The notes under the pieces: generated by a model
Databases searched by the model: none
What the model was told of the DNA's origin: nothing
Seen by the model: only the letters and a program-made list of their open reading frames with translations
Shown here: in pieces, positions 11,029-20,451 of the stretch
Layout: each line of letters opens with the position of its first letter
How positions within the stretch are numbered: position 1 is the stretch's first letter
Assembly: GCA_902523895.1 (NCBI GenBank)
Contig: CABZAZ010000001.1
Coordinates: 124,001 to 188,000 of the forward strand
Reading direction: 5' to 3'
Source: an uncultured Pelagibacteraceae bacterium
GTDB lineage: Bacteria; Pseudomonadota; Alphaproteobacteria; Pelagibacterales; Pelagibacteraceae
DNA length: 64,000 nt
Position numbers and translations under genes: made by a program

Positions 11029-11580
11029 ATGGAACTTATAAAGCAAAATACTCAAAACCAGCTTATAAAATCATTATTGATTATCTTTATAGGCTCAATA
11101 ATTCTTACGATTTCCGCTAAAATCAAGATACCTTTTTATCCAGTTCCAATGACTATGCAAACATTCATAGTTTTATTTTTAGGTATCAGCTTCGGATATA
11201 AAATAGCTCTAGCCACTGTAGGTTTGTACTTATTGGAAGGTATATTGGGTTTACCAGTATTTTCTAATTCTCCTGAAAGAGGAATTGGTTTGGCTTATTT
11301 TACAGGTCCAACAATGGGGTATTTAATTGGATTTCTATCAGCGTGTTTTTTAGCCTCATTCGTTAAAAATGACGATAATTATTTTTTAATTTTTTTTAAA
11401 TTAATATTTTCAGTTTCAACAATTTATATCCTAGGTGTTCTATGGCTAGGCACATTAATTGGGTGGGATAAACCTATTTTGAAATTAGGTGTATTGCCTT
11501 TTTTAGTTGCTGAAATTTTCAAAATTTGTTTACTAACTTTTTTAGCAAAGAAAATTATAAAATTTAGAAAATTTATTTAG
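11029..11580 (+). CDS. bioY: Biotin transporter BioY
   Basis: KIPFYPVPMTMQTFIVLFLGISFG; LLEGILGLPVF; TGPTMGYLIGF. Confidence 0.93.
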   Translation: MELIKQNTQNQLIKSLLIIFIGSIILTISAKIKIPFYPVPMTMQTFIVLFLGISFGYKIALATVGLYLLEGILGLPVFSNSPERGIGLAYFTGPTMGYLIGFLSACFLASFVKNDDNYFLIFFKLIFSVSTIYILGVLWLGTLIGWDKPILKLGVLPFLVAEIFKICLLTFLAKKIIKFRKFI

Positions 11581-12163
11581 GAGATCTTTTAGATAATATT
11601 CTTTGAAGAGTTCTTCTGTGCATTTTAAGTCTTCTTGCGGTCTCAGAAACATTTCTATTACATAATTCAAATACTCTGTGAATATGTTCCCATTTAACCC
11701 TATCTGCTGACATTGGATTTTCAGGAGGTGCAGCTTTTTTTGATGGATCTGCTAATAACGCTTTTTCTACATCGTCCGCATCTGCTGGTTTAGCTAAATA
11801 GTCAATAGCACCCTCTTTGATTGCAGCTACAGCAGTTGGAATATTTCCGTATCCAGTTAGCATTATGATTCGACTTAGTGAATTTGATGATTGAATTTCT
11901 TTTACAACCTCTAATCCATTTCCATCATTTAATCTAAGGTCAACTACTGCAAAACCTGGCTTTTTCACTTTAACCATGTCTTTGCCTTTTTGCACACTCT
12001 CTGCTTGTAAGACCTCAAACCCCTTTTTTTCCATTGCTCTCGCTAATCTCTCCCTAAAAGGATTGTCGTCATCCACTATTAATAAGGATTTATTGTCAAA
12101 ATCAGCCAGATTTTGTAATGGAGCTTGATTTTTCATGATCCTAATATGGATATTTTTTTCCAC
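11573..12163 (-). CDS. regA: RegA/PrrA/ActR-family response regulator
   Basis: LLIVDDDNPFRERLARAMEKKGFEV; VDLRLNDGNGLEVV; HTH VKWEHIHRVFELCNRNVSETARRLKMHRRTLQRILSKRSPK. Confidence 0.92.
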   Translation of the reverse strand: MEKNIHIRIMKNQAPLQNLADFDNKSLLIVDDDNPFRERLARAMEKKGFEVLQAESVQKGKDMVKVKKPGFAVVDLRLNDGNGLEVVKEIQSSNSLSRIIMLTGYGNIPTAVAAIKEGAIDYLAKPADADDVEKALLADPSKKAAPPENPMSADRVKWEHIHRVFELCNRNVSETARRLKMHRRTLQRILSKRSPK

Positions 12164-12284
12164 AATTCAATAGGCCATTATTTGCTTTACATTGAATAAC
12201 TATTGAATTAATTGCTCGATTATTAAAGTTTTTTTTAAATAAAAGACTTTTTTTTTGTTAAATTTTTTTTGGGGGGCATTTAAA

Positions 12285-13469
12285 ATGCAAAAATTTAAGT
12301 CAGTTGAAGAATTAGTTAACCAACTGAAACCGGAAAAACCTGTCTATTGTATAAGAAAGAATTCTATTCTTTCTGCATCAAAATTCTTTCAAAAAAAGTT
12401 TCCAGGAAAAATACTATATGCTGTTAAAACTAATCCCCATCCTGAAGTTATCAAAACTTTAATTAAAAGTGGAATTAATCAATTTGATGTTGCGTCTATC
12501 GAAGAAATCAAAGCAGTAAGGAAATTTGATAATACTGCAAAATGTTCTTTTATGCATACAGTTAAAAGTAGAGAGAGTATTAAAGAAGCATATTTTAATT
12601 TTGGAATAAAAACTTACGCTTTAGATACTAAAGATGAATTAATAAAAATTATCGAAACAACAGAAAATGCTAAAGATTTAGAATTGTTTATTAGAGTTGC
12701 TGTTTCCAATGAGCATGCTGAAATAGATTTATCAAAAAAATTCGGTGCTTTGAATTCTGAAGCTTCAGGACTCCTAAGACTTGCAAAACTTCATTCAAAA
12801 AAAATTGGCTTAAGTTTTCATGTTGGTTCCCAATGTATGCATCCAATTTCATATTCTAAAGGAATTAATGAAGTGGGGAATATAATTAAAAAAACTAAAA
12901 TAATTCCAGATTATATTAATATCGGTGGAGGCTTCCCAACAATTTACCCTGATCTTGTGCCTCTATCTTTGGAAGGTTATATGGAGGAAATTAAAAAAAG
13001 TTTAGAAAATTTAAATCTAAAAAATATGCCTCAAATAATTTGTGAACCTGGGAGAGCTTTGGTTGCAGAAAGTGGATCAACAATCGTAAGAGTTAATTTA
13101 AGAAAAAAACAAAAACTTTATATTAATGATGGTACTTACGGTACACTTTTTGATGCTGGAACACCTAATATAGTTTTTCCATCAAAATTAATTAAAGAAA
13201 ATTCAAGTAAGATTATTTCCAAGAAAATGACTGCATTTGATTTTTATGGACCAACATGTGACAGTATGGATTATATGAAAGGTCCCTTCCTACTTCCGAA
13301 CAATATTAAAGAAAATGATTACATTGAACTTGGTCAATTAGGATCATATGGTTTAACTTTTAGAACTCAATTTAATGGTTATTACTCTGATGAGATTTAT
13401 GAGGTTGAGGATAAACCAATAATGTCTATGTATGATAAGAATTCAGACAAAGCTACTCTAGTTGCTTAA
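12285..13469 (+). CDS. Ornithine/lysine decarboxylase-type PLP fold-III decarboxylase
   Basis: FPGKILYAVKTNPHPEV PLP-Lys motif; SFHVGSQC; INIGGGFP; FYGPTCDSMD. Start placed at ATG 12285 behind a G6 SD-like run rather than the track's TTG at 12255. Confidence 0.9.
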   Translation: MQKFKSVEELVNQLKPEKPVYCIRKNSILSASKFFQKKFPGKILYAVKTNPHPEVIKTLIKSGINQFDVASIEEIKAVRKFDNTAKCSFMHTVKSRESIKEAYFNFGIKTYALDTKDELIKIIETTENAKDLELFIRVAVSNEHAEIDLSKKFGALNSEASGLLRLAKLHSKKIGLSFHVGSQCMHPISYSKGINEVGNIIKKTKIIPDYINIGGGFPTIYPDLVPLSLEGYMEEIKKSLENLNLKNMPQIICEPGRALVAESGSTIVRVNLRKKQKLYINDGTYGTLFDAGTPNIVFPSKLIKENSSKIISKKMTAFDFYGPTCDSMDYMKGPFLLPNNIKENDYIELGQLGSYGLTFRTQFNGYYSDEIYEVEDKPIMSMYDKNSDKATLVA

Positions 13470-14512
13470 TGTCAGAAAATAAAAATCTTGGTCACAACAG
13501 TAAAAAAGATTTCTTAAAAAAACCTGTAGAGCATATTGATATTACATCATTCGATTCTAGAAAAATTATCTCTTCCATGGAAAAAATGTCTTTTGTTTCA
13601 AGAGAAACAGCAAACGCAGCCAATATTTATAATGAAATGTTGAAAGACAAAGAATGTACAATTTTTTTAACATTAGCAGGTTCAACATCTGCTGCAGGTT
13701 GTATGAATATTTATAAAGATTTAGTTAAATATAATATGGTAGATGCAATAGTGGCGACTGGCGCTTCAATAATTGATATGGATTTTTTTGAAGCTCTTGG
13801 TTTTAAACACTATCAAGGGTCTCAATTCCAAGATGATACTGAATTAAGAAAAAATTATATTGATAGAATTTACGACACATACATAGACGAAGATGAGTTA
13901 CAGATTTGTGATAAAAAAATATGTGAAATCGCAGATACCTTGGAACCTAGAAGCTATACATCCAGAGAATTTATTAAAGAAATGGGTAAATATTTAAAAA
14001 AAAATTCTATTAAAAAAGACTCTTTGATTGAAACAGCATACGATAATGAAGTTCCAATTTTTTGCCCAGCTTTCACCGACTCCAGTGCTGGATTTGGTTT
14101 AGTTATACATCAAGAAAAAAATCCAAAAAAGCATATGACGATTGACTCTATAAGAGAATTTAGAGAATTGACTGAAATTAAAATACGCTCGAAAGGATCA
14201 GGTTTATTTATGATTGGTGGTGGAGTTCCAAAAAATTTTATTCAAGACACCGTAATTTGTGCTGAATTATTAGGTAAGGAAGTTGACATGCATAAATATG
14301 CGGTGCAAATCACAGTTGCCGACTCTAGAGACGGTGCATGCAGTAGCTCAACATTAAAGGAAGCAAGTTCATGGGGTAAAGTTGATGTCACAAAAGAACA
14401 AATGGTATTTGCTGAAGCCACTAGTGTACTACCCCTAATAGCTAGCGATGCTTATCACAGAGGTGAGTGGAAAAATAGGGATAAGAAAAAATTCACAAAA
14501 ATTTTTGAGTAA
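13469..14512 (+). CDS. Deoxyhypusine synthase-like protein (possible polyamine/homospermidine synthase)
   Basis: TIFLTLAGSTSAAGCMNIYKDLV; VDAIVATGASI; YAVQITVADSRDGACSSSTLKEASSWGK retains the DHS catalytic-Lys context (SWGK). TAATG overlap with the upstream decarboxylase. Confidence 0.88.
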   Translation: MSENKNLGHNSKKDFLKKPVEHIDITSFDSRKIISSMEKMSFVSRETANAANIYNEMLKDKECTIFLTLAGSTSAAGCMNIYKDLVKYNMVDAIVATGASIIDMDFFEALGFKHYQGSQFQDDTELRKNYIDRIYDTYIDEDELQICDKKICEIADTLEPRSYTSREFIKEMGKYLKKNSIKKDSLIETAYDNEVPIFCPAFTDSSAGFGLVIHQEKNPKKHMTIDSIREFRELTEIKIRSKGSGLFMIGGGVPKNFIQDTVICAELLGKEVDMHKYAVQITVADSRDGACSSSTLKEASSWGKVDVTKEQMVFAEATSVLPLIASDAYHRGEWKNRDKKKFTKIFE

Positions 14513-14515
14513 AAA

Positions 14516-15391
14516 TTGAAATATTTATCAAATAAAAATGGATTTTTAGGAGTCGACAATAAATTTAATTTCAAAGAAAAGGTTGTTGTGGTTCCATTTG
14601 GACTTGAGAAAACTGTTAGTTATGGTGGTGGCACCAGAAACGGACCTAAAGAAATTATAAAGGCTTCTCATCAAGTGGAATTATATGATGAAGAGCTAAA
14701 TTGTGAACCTTATAAAAAAATTGGGATTAAAACATTAAAGCCCTTTAAGATTCATAGAAATATCAAAAAGGCTCTCGAGAAAATGTCAAATATAAATAAA
14801 GAAATTTTAGATAAAAGACTTTTTCCAATCACGTTTGGAGGTGAACATTCAATTACACCCGGATGTATTTATCCATTTGTTAAAAGATACAAAAAAATTT
14901 GTCTCTTGCATTTCGATGCCCATGCTGATTTAAGAAATAGTTACAATGGTGAAAAGTTCTCTCATGCATCAGCAATAAGAAGGTGCTTAGACCATAAAAA
15001 TATATCATTAATATCTTTTGGGATAAGAAATATATCAGAGAGTGAAATTCCATTTCTAAAAAAGAATAAATCAAGAATAAATATTTTTTGGGCAAAAGAT
15101 AAATCAAAGTGGGATTTAACAAAATTTAAAAAACTTATAAAAAATAAGACAGTTTATTTAACATTTGATGTCGATGGTTTCGACTCAAGTATTATGCCAG
15201 CCACTGGGACTCCTGAACCTGGTGGATTATTGTGGGATGAGACACTCAATATAATTAAAATTGCTGCAAAAAATTCAAACATTGTTGGTGCTGACATCAA
15301 TGAATTAGCACCTATTAAAGGTTTTAATTCATATAACTTTCTTGTTGCAAAGCTCGCTTATAAAATATTGTCTTATAAGTTTTTGATTTAA
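14516..15391 (+). CDS. speB: Agmatinase / ureohydrolase family (TTG start)
   Basis: FGGEHSITPG; LHFDAHADLRNSY; LTFDVDGFDSSIMPATGTPEPGGL metal-binding motifs. Confidence 0.88.
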   Translation: MKYLSNKNGFLGVDNKFNFKEKVVVVPFGLEKTVSYGGGTRNGPKEIIKASHQVELYDEELNCEPYKKIGIKTLKPFKIHRNIKKALEKMSNINKEILDKRLFPITFGGEHSITPGCIYPFVKRYKKICLLHFDAHADLRNSYNGEKFSHASAIRRCLDHKNISLISFGIRNISESEIPFLKKNKSRINIFWAKDKSKWDLTKFKKLIKNKTVYLTFDVDGFDSSIMPATGTPEPGGLLWDETLNIIKIAAKNSNIVGADINELAPIKGFNSYNFLVAKLAYKILSYKFLI

Positions 15392-15942
15392 GCTTTAATT
15401 GGCTTAAAAGTTTTTAAGAGTAATCTAAATGGTATTAACATGATCAAAGCTACTATTACTTTCACAATCAAATCTCCGAGAGAAAGTGTAACCCATGGCA
15501 CGCCAGTCCCATAAAACGATATTGAAAAAAACAAAAATGTATCGATTGTTGAGCCAATCATTGAAGATGTTAATGGTGCAACAAACCATTCTTTCTTTCT
15601 TAATCTGTCAAATATTTGGACATCTAATAATTGTGCAGTTAAAAATGCAATTCCAGACCCAATAGCTATACGAATAGATATAAGATCTGCAAAATCAGTA
15701 GAAAATAAAACTGTAAAACCAATTCCTAGTACAAAGCCAAAATATACAATTTTTCTTGCAACTCTTTTTCCATAGGATCTATTAGCTAAATCTGTAATTA
15801 AAAAAGCGATCGGATAAGAGAAAGCTCCGTAGGTTAATATTTCATTTAAACCATAATAATTAATTGGAAATTGAACAAGATAATTTGAGGATAGGACAAC
15901 AACACCCATCAAAAATGATAGAAGTAAAAATGATTTACTCAT
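15388..15942 (-). CDS. Queuosine precursor transporter (YhhQ/VUT family)
   Basis: LTYGAFSYPIAFLITDLANRSYGKRVARKIVYFGF motif. Confidence 0.88.
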   Translation of the reverse strand: MSKSFLLLSFLMGVVVLSSNYLVQFPINYYGLNEILTYGAFSYPIAFLITDLANRSYGKRVARKIVYFGFVLGIGFTVLFSTDFADLISIRIAIGSGIAFLTAQLLDVQIFDRLRKKEWFVAPLTSSMIGSTIDTFLFFSISFYGTGVPWVTLSLGDLIVKVIVALIMLIPFRLLLKTFKPIKA

Positions 15943-16256
15943 TAAGCTGTTTTAGATTGTGCAGTTTTTTTTTGAAATGGAGATTTAATTAATAAACTTT
16001 TTTTTAGTTTTTTTAATCTAGGAGATAAATTTTTATTTTTTACAGATTTTAGAAATTCATCAAAACTACCTTTTTTATCTACTGATCTAACCCCTGCATT
16101 ACTCACTGTTAATTTTAAGCTTCTTTTTAAAAGTTCACTTGTAAATTTTACTTTTTTTAAATTAGGTAAGAATCTTCTTTTTGTCTTATTGTTAGCATGA
16201 CTAACGTTATGACCTTTCATTGGATTTTTCCCAGTTAATTCACATTTTTTTGTCAT
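15942..16256 (-). CDS. rpmB: 50S ribosomal protein L28
   Basis: [35 protein letters not shown]. Confidence 0.97.
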   Translation of the reverse strand: MTKKCELTGKNPMKGHNVSHANNKTKRRFLPNLKKVKFTSELLKRSLKLTVSNAGVRSVDKKGSFDEFLKSVKNKNLSPRLKKLKKSLLIKSPFQKKTAQSKTA

Positions 16257-16312
16257 AATTTGTTCGACTATATAAAGTGAGATATTGATGGCGTCAAGTT
16301 TATTAGATTATT

Positions 16313-17359
16313 CTAATCCTTTTTTCCTACTATTTCATTAAAGTTTTTTACACCATCTTTTAATAGTATTTCCTTTAGTTCTTTTTTAATTAGACCAACA
16401 ATATTTGGACCTCTAAAAACCATGCCTGTATAAAGTTGTAAATAATCAGCTCCTGCTAAAAATTTTTGATAAGCAGATCTGCCAGAGTCCACACCACCTA
16501 CGCCTATAATTTTAATTCTGCCTTTTAAAACTTTATAAAATTTTCTGATTAACTCTGAGGACTTTAACTCAATAGGTTTCCCGGATAATCCTCCTTTTTG
16601 ATGGCTTTGAGTATTTTGTAAATTTTCTCTTGTTGTATCAGATGTGTTAGAAATTATAGCAGCTTCTATCTTGTTATCTAAAAGCACTTCAGAAATTTTC
16701 ATAATTTCTTTATCATTAATATCTGGTGATACTTTTACCGCTATAGGTGTTTTAGAGTTTAGATTTCTCTTCTCTTTTTCTATTAGTTTTAAAAGATCAT
16801 CTAATTTTTTTTGATCGTGAAAGTTTCTTAAATCTTCGGTGTTTGGTGAGGAAATATTAACAGTGATATAATCAGAGACCCCGTTAAACATTTTTAAACA
16901 CTTTATATAATCATTTGTTCTATCTTCTGAGTCTTTATTAGGTCCAATATTTATTCCAAGTAATCCAGTTGGATTATTTCTTTTAATTCGATCTGCAATA
17001 TTTTTTGAACCTAGATTATTGAAACCAAGTCTATTTATCAGGGCCTCATCTTCTACTAGTCTAAAAACTCTAGGTTTGGGATTTCCGTATTGTTCTAATG
17101 GCGTAACAGTTCCTACTTCGACGAAACCAAACCCTAAATTGAACAATGAATTATATACCTCGGCATTCTTATCAAATCCCGCCGCCATACCAATTGGATT
17201 TTCTATTTCTTTATTAAATAATTTAGTCTTAAAAAGAGGATTATTTTTTTCTTCATCTAAAATATTTGGGATAAAATTAAATTTTAGCGACTTTATCGCT
17301 AAACTATGAGCCGTCTCGGGATCTAATTTAAAAATTAAAGATCTTAAATTTGAAAACAT
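16313..17359 (-). CDS. pyrD: Dihydroorotate dehydrogenase (quinone), class 2
   Basis: NPIGMAAGFDKNAEVYNSLFNLGFGFVEVGTVTP; INISSPNTEDLR; GGVDSGRSAYQKFLAGADYLQLYTG. Confidence 0.96.
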   Translation of the reverse strand: MFSNLRSLIFKLDPETAHSLAIKSLKFNFIPNILDEEKNNPLFKTKLFNKEIENPIGMAAGFDKNAEVYNSLFNLGFGFVEVGTVTPLEQYGNPKPRVFRLVEDEALINRLGFNNLGSKNIADRIKRNNPTGLLGINIGPNKDSEDRTNDYIKCLKMFNGVSDYITVNISSPNTEDLRNFHDQKKLDDLLKLIEKEKRNLNSKTPIAVKVSPDINDKEIMKISEVLLDNKIEAAIISNTSDTTRENLQNTQSHQKGGLSGKPIELKSSELIRKFYKVLKGRIKIIGVGGVDSGRSAYQKFLAGADYLQLYTGMVFRGPNIVGLIKKELKEILLKDGVKNFNEIVGKKD

Positions 17360-18921
17360 TATTTAATTTTATTTAATATAAGATCTTTTGTTTCTTTCAC
17401 ACCAAAAAAACTTATAAAAAAACCCATCCTTGGTCCATTTTCGTCTCCAAAAACTACTTCATAAATTAATTTAAACCAATCTCGAAGGTTCTCAGTGTAT
17501 CCATTTTCTTTACCAGTCGAATATATCATTGTTTGAATATCTTCTGGTTTCATTTTGTCGTCACATTTATCTAAAGTTTTTACCAGAGCTTCTAAAGCTT
17601 TTTTTTCTTCACCATTAGGCTTTTTATATTTTTTTTTCAATTTTATTACGTCGTTAAAATATTTTATTGCATAGCCTACTAAATTATCAAAGATAGGATT
17701 ATCTTTCTCAGAAATGTCTTTTTTATATTTTTTAACAAATTTCCAAAGAAGTTCTTTGCTGTCAGCATTACTTGTTTCAACCAAGTTTAATAACATCGAA
17801 AACGACATAATCATATTTTCTTTAGGCACCAAACTATTATGAACATGCCACACAGGATTCATAAGTAGCTGCAACTCATTTTGATTTTTTGCTTTCTCAA
17901 TCAGATCCAAATAATCATCGACAGTTTTTGAAACTATTTCTTTGTAAAGTTTTTTTGCTCTTTTTGGATTTTGATACATATACAGCGACAAACTTTCAGG
18001 AGAAGCATACTCTAGCCATTGATCAATAGTAATGCCGTTTCCCTTTGATTTTGAAATCTTCTCTCCTTTTTCATCCAAAAATAGTTCATATGCAAACCCT
18101 GAGGGATTTGTTTTTCCAATCAATTTGATAATTTTTGTTGAAAGTATTGCACTCTCTATAAGATCTTTTCCATACATTTCAAAATCAACATCTAGTGCAT
18201 ACCATCTCATAGCCCAATCGACTTTCCACTGTAATTTACAATTTCCATCATAAATGCTTGTTTCCAAATCTTTTCCATTATTATCAAAAACAATAATAGA
18301 TTTTTCTTTATTAATATTTTTTACAGGTATTTCTAGAACATGACCCGTAACCGGACAAATTGGAAGAAATGGACTATACGTTTTTTGTCTCTCTTTTCCT
18401 AGTGTAGGAAGTATTATATTCATTATACCGTCATAATTCTCTAAAATAACTTGGAGAGAAGAGTTAAAGAAACCTGATTTATAAAGTGATGTTGAACTTT
18501 TAAAATTATATTTAAATTTAAAATTGTTTAAAAATTTTTTTAGCATTTCATTGTTATGCTCACCAAAACTATTAAATTTTTGAAAGGGATCAGGCACATT
18601 AGTAAGCGGTTTGTGCAAATTTTTTTCTAATAATTCTTTTTGTGGAACGTTGTCAGGTACTTTTCTAAGACCATCCATATCATCTGAAAAAGTAATGATT
18701 TCAGTTGGTAAATCAGTCAAATGGTTTAGTGCATTTACAATCATTGATGTCCTTGCAACTTCTCCAAAAGTTCCTATATGTGGAAGGCCACTAGGACCAT
18801 AACCTGTTTGGAGAATTATTTTGCCTTTTTTTTCTATAAAAGATTTTCTTTCTCGAAGCATTTTTTTTGCTTCAACGAAAGGCCATGCACTTGTTTTATC
18901 AAAATTCTCTTTTTTAATCAT
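17359..18921 (-). CDS. lysK: Lysyl-tRNA synthetase, class I (archaeal/alphaproteobacterial type)
   Basis: TGYGPSGLPHIGTFGEVARTSMIVNAL (HIGH-type); KISKSKGNGITIDQWL (KMSKS-type); Rossmann-type class I architecture. Confidence 0.93.
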   Translation of the reverse strand: MIKKENFDKTSAWPFVEAKKMLRERKSFIEKKGKIILQTGYGPSGLPHIGTFGEVARTSMIVNALNHLTDLPTEIITFSDDMDGLRKVPDNVPQKELLEKNLHKPLTNVPDPFQKFNSFGEHNNEMLKKFLNNFKFKYNFKSSTSLYKSGFFNSSLQVILENYDGIMNIILPTLGKERQKTYSPFLPICPVTGHVLEIPVKNINKEKSIIVFDNNGKDLETSIYDGNCKLQWKVDWAMRWYALDVDFEMYGKDLIESAILSTKIIKLIGKTNPSGFAYELFLDEKGEKISKSKGNGITIDQWLEYASPESLSLYMYQNPKRAKKLYKEIVSKTVDDYLDLIEKAKNQNELQLLMNPVWHVHNSLVPKENMIMSFSMLLNLVETSNADSKELLWKFVKKYKKDISEKDNPIFDNLVGYAIKYFNDVIKLKKKYKKPNGEEKKALEALVKTLDKCDDKMKPEDIQTMIYSTGKENGYTENLRDWFKLIYEVVFGDENGPRMGFFISFFGVKETKDLILNKIK

Positions 18922-19009
18922 GATTAATTCAAATAAAATCTTAAATTAACGCTTTAACTTATTCTTATAGAGTTGAAATTTATTTACCATAAAATAATGT
19001 TCTATCAAA

Positions 19010-20449
19010 ATGTCTAATTATAAAACTGTTTTTTTTACACTTGGAATTCTTCAAATAATTCTTGGAATTTTTATGTTGATCCCAATATTTGTTCAATTTT
19101 TTTTTAATGAAATTGACTCCTCTTTTTTTGGTGCCTCAATTATTACAGTTATTTTTGGTACGCTATTTTTTTTATCTAATCTTGATCATGATAAGAAGTT
19201 AAATTTACAACAAGCTTTTTTATTAACCGCGCTATCTTGGCTAAGTATCGCAATTTTTGGCTCACTTCCTCTAATATTTTCTGAAGTCAATTTCTCATTC
19301 ACCAATGCATTTTTTGAGAGTATGTCAGGCATTACAACAACTGGTTCAACAATCATTCCAAACTTAGAGGAGATGCCCAAAGCAATTTTGCTTTGGAGAG
19401 CAATTCTTCAATGGTTGGGTGGTATTGGAATAATTGTTATGGCGATCACTTTGATGCCAATAATGAATGTCGGTGGTATGCAATTATTTAAAATTTCTAA
19501 CAGTGACTCATCAGAAAAAATTCTTCCTAAATCAAAAGAAATTGCATTAAGATTAATTTATATTTATTCAGGTCTTACTACACTATGTGCAATATCATAT
19601 AAAATTCTTGGGATGAATACTTTTGATAGTATAACTCATTCTATGACAACTATAGCAACTGGGGGGTTTTCAAACTATAACGAGTCCATTGGTTTCTTTA
19701 ACAGTTTTTCAATAGAGGTTTCAGCAATGATTTTTATTATCTTGGGAAGTTTACCTTTTATCGCTTATATCAAATTCTTAAACGGTAACAGAAGAATTTT
19801 TTTTTCAGATATTCAAATTAGAACTTTTCTAAAAATAATCATAATAAGTATTCTGGTCTTATCAATTTATTTGTTTTTAGATAAATCATCTGAACTAAAC
19901 TTCAGAACAGTTTTATTCAATGTAATATCAATTTTGACAGGAACTGGATATGTAAATGCACAATTTGATAACTGGGGTGGATTTCCTTTAATTATATTTA
20001 TAGGTTTAATGTTTATCGGTGGATGTGCTGGCTCAACAACCTGTGGTATAAAAATATTTAGATTTCAAATACTTTATTCATTTGTTTTGAATCAACTAAA
20101 AAAAATTATTTATCCTAAGGGAATTTTTGTTCTAAAATATAATCAAAGTCCTGTTGATGATAAATTTACTGCATCAATTATCTCTTTCATTTATATGTAC
20201 CTAGTAATTTTTTTTGCGATTACAGCATTATTATCTTTGACGGGTCTTGACTTTATTACCTCAATTTCTGGTGCTGCAACATCTATTTCAAATGTAGGAC
20301 CTGGCCTAGGTTCAACTATTGGGCCAAACGGAAATTTTTCATCCCTACCTGATATCTCTAAGTGGATTTTAAGCTTTGGTATGATTTTGGGTAGATTGGA
20401 ATTATTTGCAATCCTTGTGTTATTTTTACCATCTTTTTGGAGGAATTAA
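19010..20449 (+). CDS. trkH: TrkH-family potassium uptake protein
   Basis: FESMSGITTTGSTIIPNLEEMPKAILLWRAILQWLGGIGIIVMAI; FIGGCAGSTTCGIKIFR; ATSISNVGPGLG. Confidence 0.94.
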   Translation: MSNYKTVFFTLGILQIILGIFMLIPIFVQFFFNEIDSSFFGASIITVIFGTLFFLSNLDHDKKLNLQQAFLLTALSWLSIAIFGSLPLIFSEVNFSFTNAFFESMSGITTTGSTIIPNLEEMPKAILLWRAILQWLGGIGIIVMAITLMPIMNVGGMQLFKISNSDSSEKILPKSKEIALRLIYIYSGLTTLCAISYKILGMNTFDSITHSMTTIATGGFSNYNESIGFFNSFSIEVSAMIFIILGSLPFIAYIKFLNGNRRIFFSDIQIRTFLKIIIISILVLSIYLFLDKSSELNFRTVLFNVISILTGTGYVNAQFDNWGGFPLIIFIGLMFIGGCAGSTTCGIKIFRFQILYSFVLNQLKKIIYPKGIFVLKYNQSPVDDKFTASIISFIYMYLVIFFAITALLSLTGLDFITSISGAATSISNVGPGLGSTIGPNGNFSSLPDISKWILSFGMILGRLELFAILVLFLPSFWRN

Positions 20450-20451
20450 AT

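Noticed and set aside
12255-12284. Upstream TTG start for ODC given in the ORF track
   Set aside because: Would translate the T-run/G-run leader (MLNFFWGAFK); ATG 12285 with the G6 SD-like tract is more plausible.
12164-12284. Possible speF-type structured RNA leader for the ODC gene
   Set aside because: Region is mostly low-complexity A/T with no stem I could identify by eye; left as a check rather than a feature.
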